From Cytophagales bacterium (GTDB taxonomy: Bacteria; Bacteroidota; Bacteroidia; Cytophagales; Spirosomataceae): a stretch of 64,000 bases of DNA. Made by a program: the position numbers and the translations under genes. Shown here piece after piece: positions 60,074 to 64,000 of this stretch. The notes under the pieces were generated by a model. That model saw nothing but the letters and a program-made list of their open reading frames with translations. It was not told the origin of the DNA and did no database searches. The DNA is taken from contig JAAFJL010000003.1 of the NCBI GenBank assembly GCA_013298865.1, forward strand, positions 1-64,000, written 5' to 3'. The stretch's first letter is position 1. Each line of letters begins with the position of its first letter.

Positions 60074-62182
60074 TTATTTTTTTCTCGAAGGTCCAACTGT
60101 CGCTGTATTTTCTTTTAAATTCTCAACCGCTCGAATTGATTCAAAGTTTCCGCAGTTCTGAAAGCACTCTCCTTGTTGATTGAGTTTAAATCTATTGCCC
60201 TGATTATCAGTGACTTCAAATTCTTTTGCTATCTCAGAATACTTTACTTCTTTAAAAACGCATGGAATCACTTTAGCATTGAATTTATTGATAAGTCCTA
60301 CTTGATTGTTTCCTTTTGAAGCAATAGAAAGTCCGTTTCTATAATAATCAAGACTTTCATATTCAGCTAATATTTGGTTCTTGCCACGGCTGTCGATATA
60401 GCCAAATTTACCATTCTCATGTTCAACTTGATAATATTCTTCAGATTCAAACAAAATTGATTTAAACTGACATTTCACTAAGTATTTTCCAGTTGTATCC
60501 AAAGTTCCCCAAAGACCATTTTGCTTTACGAAATAGAATTGACCTTTTCTAACTAACTGAATATACTCGAAAGGTTCAGGAGTAATCAATTTAAAATCTT
60601 CATTTCTTACAAGCATATATTTCAAAAACTTGTGTTTGTCATCAGAACGGAATGCTTTGATAACTATATTGTTATTGATTACAGAATCCGTGACAATGTA
60701 ATTTACTTTACCAGCGTCATTAGGTTTCAGCATGGCGGGTACTACGACACTACCATTTATATCAATAACTTTGTCAGCTTTACAAGTACCAATTTTACCT
60801 TTCAAGTCAACATTGTAAGTCATTGTTTCTTTGGCAACCAGTAATCCTTTTTTACTAACTTTTCCAAAACCATCATATTCAAAAGGAACAATTTCTTGTC
60901 CTTTGGTATTGATAAGACCAAATTTTACACCTTTTCCAGTAACTTCTTTACTTACAGGAATCAAATCAAAATCATTGATATTGCCGATAGTTGTATAAAT
61001 TGGCTCTAAAACTGAGCTTAAATCTTTATCGACTAAGCCATAAAGACCATTCATATCTTGTACTAAAGCCAAACCACGAACATCGAAATTACTAATATTT
61101 TGATAAATTTTACTGATTTTAAAGTCATTGGTATTGATTAATTGCTGACTCGTTTCGTTGATTCCCTTCACGTAACCAAAGCGGTCAGCATCAGTAATTA
61201 TATTGTAATCAGGTTTTATCAAAATATCTCCATTGGCATTAATTAGCCCAATTCTGTTAGCTACACGTACTTTAAAAAGGTTGTCTTTCCCAGAAGGTTC
61301 AAGTTGGTCGTAATTGGTAATAATCGGAGAATTACTTCCTATTTTATAAATCCCCCATTTTCCGTTTGCTTTCACACCTAAGGTAGTGGTATTTAAAGCA
61401 ATCATAGAATCAAAAAAATCAGAAACAGGTTTGCCAGTTTTGTCGAAACTATTATCAATCAAAGCCATTTTATCGTCTTTGAATTTAACTAAACTCAACC
61501 CTCCAATCATAGGCTTGGCTTCAACAACGCCATTCAGTACATCGCTTTCTACACCTTTATCATCTATAAAATACCAAACAAGTCTTTTTACCAAAGCCTT
61601 TCCCTGATTGAATGCTTCGGCTTCATCGTATTGGCAAGTGATCACTTCATCTCCACAAAGATTCAAGAATCCCCAAACTTGATCTTTTTTTATTCTTGCA
61701 AAACCTTGTTTGTAATTTTCTACAAAACCGTATCTAACATTAGATTTAAGTTTGTTTAGTGGAAATGCCAAAATATCTTTTCCTTCTAAATCACGGCTTG
61801 CCACTAAGGCTTCCCCCGAACGGTTGTTAAGACAAGTTGTGGCATTTGCATTTTTTGTTGGGTCTTGTTTTTCTCTTGTTGGGTCTTGCTTAACTTCTTT
61901 TACGAAAGAATCGTAAGACTTTTTGATAGGAGAATACCCGTCTCTGTCAGAATTTTGTTCTGAACTTTTTCCTGTAACACTTGAACTTATTGGATTTGCA
62001 ATGGCTGGAGGGACAATGAATTTTTTGGTGGTCACATTACCTTTTGTCGGACCAGATTCTTGTATTTCGGAGTTGACAATATCTTTGACTTTAATAACAG
62101 AAGTCTTTGGCACTTGTGTACCTTCGGCGAAAACCGAAACATTGAGGCACAATACGCCAACAGCCAATAGTAATTTTTTCAT
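60074..62182 (-). CDS. Secreted WG-repeat protein
   Basis: This 702-residue protein has a signal peptide (cleaved after VSVFA, about residue 19), a polar linker (to about 150) and a run of at least eight WG/KWG-like repeats: GFVENYKQGFARIKKDQVWG, NGKWGIYKI, NRIGLINANGDI, NGLYGLVDKDL, NGLWGTLDTTGKY, NGKFGYIDSRGKN. WG repeats are common in Bacteroidota surface proteins; function is not known. It likely forms a beta-propeller-like or solenoid surface. It ends in a basic tail GPSRKK. Confidence 0.88.
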   Translation of the reverse strand: MKKLLLAVGVLCLNVSVFAEGTQVPKTSVIKVKDIVNSEIQESGPTKGNVTTKKFIVPPAIANPISSSVTGKSSEQNSDRDGYSPIKKSYDSFVKEVKQDPTREKQDPTKNANATTCLNNRSGEALVASRDLEGKDILAFPLNKLKSNVRYGFVENYKQGFARIKKDQVWGFLNLCGDEVITCQYDEAEAFNQGKALVKRLVWYFIDDKGVESDVLNGVVEAKPMIGGLSLVKFKDDKMALIDNSFDKTGKPVSDFFDSMIALNTTTLGVKANGKWGIYKIGSNSPIITNYDQLEPSGKDNLFKVRVANRIGLINANGDILIKPDYNIITDADRFGYVKGINETSQQLINTNDFKISKIYQNISNFDVRGLALVQDMNGLYGLVDKDLSSVLEPIYTTIGNINDFDLIPVSKEVTGKGVKFGLINTKGQEIVPFEYDGFGKVSKKGLLVAKETMTYNVDLKGKIGTCKADKVIDINGSVVVPAMLKPNDAGKVNYIVTDSVINNNIVIKAFRSDDKHKFLKYMLVRNEDFKLITPEPFEYIQLVRKGQFYFVKQNGLWGTLDTTGKYLVKCQFKSILFESEEYYQVEHENGKFGYIDSRGKNQILAEYESLDYYRNGLSIASKGNNQVGLINKFNAKVIPCVFKEVKYSEIAKEFEVTDNQGNRFKLNQQGECFQNCGNFESIRAVENLKENTATVGPSRKK

Positions 62183-62635
62183 CTTTTTAAGGGTTAATCT
62201 TAAGTAGGGATTATTACGTTAGAAAGAACACAATTCATGCCAGAATGGAATTGTACTTATTGATGTTAAATTTTGAACTCTCAACCAACATTATCGAAAG
62301 AGTTTACAAAAATGAATGCGTACAATCAGAAGATTTTCAAAGGCTAAATATGTTCAAACTAATTGACACTTGGCGGAGTGGAATTCAAGAAAACTAAATT
62401 ATTTATTATCAAGGGCTTAGAATATCTTGAATGTTTCAAAAATAATTGAAAGTTGTGACAATTAATAGTATTTCAGCTTTTTTTTTCGAGTTAATGCGTG
62501 AACGGTACTGTTTTTCTGGAATAGTTTGTTCTTATGGGTAATTTGTTGGCAAAATTTGGGGATTAAGTCGTTAACCTGCTAATTTTGAAGAGTCAACACA
62601 AAGAATTGAATTTTTACAAAACCATAAAATTAACA
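62183..62635. promoter_or_regulatory. Spacer with candidate fabG promoter
   Basis: No gene is seen in these 453 bases. A TTG at 62556-62558 and TAATTTTG at 62580-62587 (21 bases between) match the Bacteroidota promoter, 49 bases before the fabG start. The stretch up to 62520 serves the divergent WG-repeat gene; no clear promoter could be assigned to it. Confidence 0.55.
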
Positions 62636-63382
62636 ATGAGTCTTTTACAAAATAAAATTGCCTTAGTTACAGGGGCTTCGAGAGGAATAGGACGAGCGAT
62701 TGCCTTGAGATTTGCTCAACAAGGTGCAAATGTTGCCTTTACATATTTGTCTTCTGTCGAAAAAGGAGAGGCACTTGCAGCTGAATTAGAGGCTTTCGGA
62801 ATTAAAGCGAAAGGTTATCGTTCGGATGCTTCAGATTTTAAACAAGCCGAGGAACTCATCAATAATGTGGTAGCTGATTTTGGCACAATTGATGTATTAA
62901 TTAACAATGCAGGAATCACGAAAGACGGTCTTTTGATGCGTATGTCCGAAGAACAGTGGGATTCCGTAATTCAAGTAAATCTGAAATCGGTTTTTAATCT
63001 TACAAAAGCAGTAACAAAACCAATGATGAAAGCCAAATCGGGTTCAATCATCAATATGACTTCAATTGTTGGTATTCGTGGAAATGCAGGACAAGCTAAT
63101 TATGCGGCTTCAAAAGCTGGAATTATTGGTTTTACTAAATCGGTTGCTTTAGAATTAGGTTCAAGAAATATTCGTTCAAATGCCATTGCACCAGGTTTTA
63201 TTGAAACAGAAATGACTGGCGAACTCAACGAAGCCGCTACTGAAGAATGGAAAAAAACAATTCCACTCAAACGTGGAGGACAAGCAGAAGAAGTTGCAGA
63301 CGCTTGTGTTTTTCTGGCTTCGGATATGTCAAAATATATCACAGGGCAAGTTTTACAAGTTGACGGTGGAATGCTTACTTAG
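62636..63382 (+). CDS. fabG: 3-oxoacyl-ACP reductase
   Basis: FabG reduces 3-oxoacyl-ACP with NADPH in fatty acid elongation. The 248-residue protein has TGASRGIGRAIALRFA (cofactor binding), NNAGITKDGLLMRM, and the catalytic Ser-Tyr-Lys set in NMTSIVGIRGNAGQANYAASKAG, with VDGGM at the end. The frame is open to a TTG at 62585, inside the promoter, but ATG at 62636 is the correct start. Arrays of repeats follow the stop. Confidence 0.97.
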   Translation: MSLLQNKIALVTGASRGIGRAIALRFAQQGANVAFTYLSSVEKGEALAAELEAFGIKAKGYRSDASDFKQAEELINNVVADFGTIDVLINNAGITKDGLLMRMSEEQWDSVIQVNLKSVFNLTKAVTKPMMKAKSGSIINMTSIVGIRGNAGQANYAASKAGIIGFTKSVALELGSRNIRSNAIAPGFIETEMTGELNEAATEEWKKTIPLKRGGQAEEVADACVFLASDMSKYITGQVLQVDGGMLT

Positions 63383-63394
63383 GTTTATTTATTT

Positions 63395-63575
63395 GTGATT
63401 TGGTGAGTTTGTGATTTAGTGATTTGCGATTTAGTGATTTGTGATTTAGTGATTTGTGATTTAGTGATTTGCGATTTAGTGATTTGCGATTTAGTGATTT
63501 GTGAATTAGTGATTTGTGAATTAGTGATTTGGTGAGTTTGTGATTGAGTGATTTGTGAATTAGTGATTTGTGTTT
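63395..63575. repeat. GTGATTTGTGATTTA tandem repeat
   Basis: About a dozen units alternate GATTTAGT and GATTTGT/GATTTGC (8 and 7 bases, 15-base period), unidirectional. The spacer after fabG is filled by this and the next array. Translation of the reverse strand gives a repeated KSLNHKSLNR peptide, which is an artefact. Confidence 0.88.
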
Positions 63576-63581
63576 TATAAG

Positions 63582-63686
63582 TATATTGTTCACTGATAAC
63601 TGCTAACTGTTCACTGCTAATTGTTCACTGCTAATTGTTCACTGCTAATTGTTCACTGCTAACTGCTAACTGACAACTGTTCACTG
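63582..63686. repeat. Long heptamer array (TTCACTG / CTAATTG)
   Basis: Fifteen in-phase 7-base words follow each other: TATATTG, TTCACTG, ATAACTG, CTAACTG, TTCACTG, CTAATTG and so on to TTCACTG at 63680-63686. Word consensus is NNANTG-like with fixed TG at positions 6-7. The family is shared with 16486 and the rnpB insertion. It ends about 60 bases before the next gene. Confidence 0.9.
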
Positions 63687-63748
63687 CTAATCCGTTCACC
63701 ATGAACCGTAAGTAACCGTAGAAAATTTTACCCTTTTATCATTACGAA

Positions 63749-64000
63749 ATGAATTTTGATTTTCTTTTTCAGTCCTCTCCGTGGTTAATTCCAGTTTGTT
63801 TGTTGGTTGGGGGAATTTATGCCTTTGTATTATATCAAAAATCTTCTTCTTGGAATAGAAAAATCAATTTTACATTGGCTTTTCTAAGGTTTCTTGTAAC
63901 AAGTATTTTGTGTTTCTTATTGCTTAATTTTTTATTGAGACAAATCAATCGCACAGTACAAAAAAAGACGATTGTTTTAGCCATAGATAACTCACAATCT
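63749..64000 (+). CDS. VWA/BatA-like membrane protein, N-terminal part (window-truncated)
   Basis: The frame opens at ATG 63749 and is still open at the last base, giving 84 residues: MNFDFLFQSSPWLIPVCLLV... Two membrane helices (about 13-29 and 41-63) are followed by KKTIVLAIDNSQS, the start of a von Willebrand A domain. This layout is typical of the large (about 700-residue) BatA-like or VWA membrane proteins of Bacteroidota. The product continues beyond the window. Confidence 0.8.
   Translation, partial: MNFDFLFQSSPWLIPVCLLVGGIYAFVLYQKSSSWNRKINFTLAFLRFLVTSILCFLLLNFLLRQINRTVQKKTIVLAIDNSQS

Noticed and set aside
63395-63575. CRISPR-like array
   Set aside because: Units are 7-8 bases, contiguous, without spacers, and no cas gene is near. 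It is a simple tandem repeat.
63375-63593. 72-residue reading frame on the minus strand
   Set aside because: It is a translation of the tandem repeat (KSLNHKSLNR units) and overlaps the end of fabG; not a gene.
1-64000. Insertion sequences, integrase, attachment sites, tRNA genes
   Set aside because: No transposase or integrase motif and no tRNA T-loop in a cloverleaf context were seen on either strand by eye; a tRNAscan or profile search was not possible.

Overview
The window looks like chromosomal DNA of a Bacteroidota bacterium, most likely a member of the Cytophagales (inference). The support is low GC, candidate promoters with the Bacteroidota -7 element TAnnTTTG, a secreted metalloprotease ending in a type IX secretion (T9SS) sorting domain, many lipobox and Q-start signal peptides, GWxTD, DUF4403 and WG-repeat proteins, and a ribosomal protein S16 with a long tail. 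Almost everything is ordinary chromosome. I see no prophage, insertion sequence, CRISPR array, rRNA or tRNA. One structural RNA is present: RNase P RNA (rnpB, minus strand, about 44278-44738).

Layout. 1-6.9 kb: cell-wall glucosaminidase, heptosyltransferase-like GT9, M16 peptidase, HemW-like radical SAM protein, MtgA, ThrB. 7.1-12.8 kb: a SUF iron-sulfur operon, sufC-sufD-[DUF2442-DUF4160]-sufS-sufE-[antitoxin-RelE/ParE toxin]-DUF59 protein, then a bacilliredoxin; sufB is not here. 12.9-24.3 kb: a possible nuclease-fold protein, TPR protein, SDR, Ppx/GppA, serine hydrolase, GWxTD lipoprotein, two methyltransferases, an overlapping DoxX/DUF2071/methyltransferase/membrane-protein operon, and a LytTR regulator. 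24.4-36.2 kb: surface and lipoproteins, a pectate-lyase-fold protein with a quinone oxidoreductase, a TetR regulator with repeated operator-like sites around an outer-membrane protein and small genes, a fatty acid hydroxylase, a CpeT-like protein and TerC. 36.6-43.4 kb: M43-type metalloprotease with T9SS tail, GlgE maltosyltransferase, RlpA. 43.4-49.3 kb: rpsP, rnpB, DUF4403 lipoprotein, HAD phosphatase, and an in-frame fusion of an Ldh2-type dehydrogenase to MltG. 49.4-64 kb: DUF502 protein, FMN glutamate-synthase-like protein, an ECF sigma factor with an anti-sigma factor that appears to span both membranes, a lipid acyltransferase, WbqC, ClpC, HD phosphohydrolase, WG-repeat protein, FabG, and the start of a large VWA/BatA-like protein cut by the window end.

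The most striking feature runs through the spacers. Many intergenic regions hold arrays of 7-base words, often arranged as an inverted pair (words on one side, their reverse complements on the other). The words differ between sites but the 7-base period is kept. One such inverted array (44417-44498) lies inside rnpB, in the P15-P17 arm, so it should be transcribed as part of the ribozyme. This resembles the heptameric STRR sequences known inside rnpB of heterocystous cyanobacteria. Several arrays abut stop codons exactly. Other spacers carry perfect or near-perfect hairpin elements of other families, one of which occurs at two places. The Ldh2-MltG fusion and the toxin-like cassettes inside the suf operon are the other leading points of interest.
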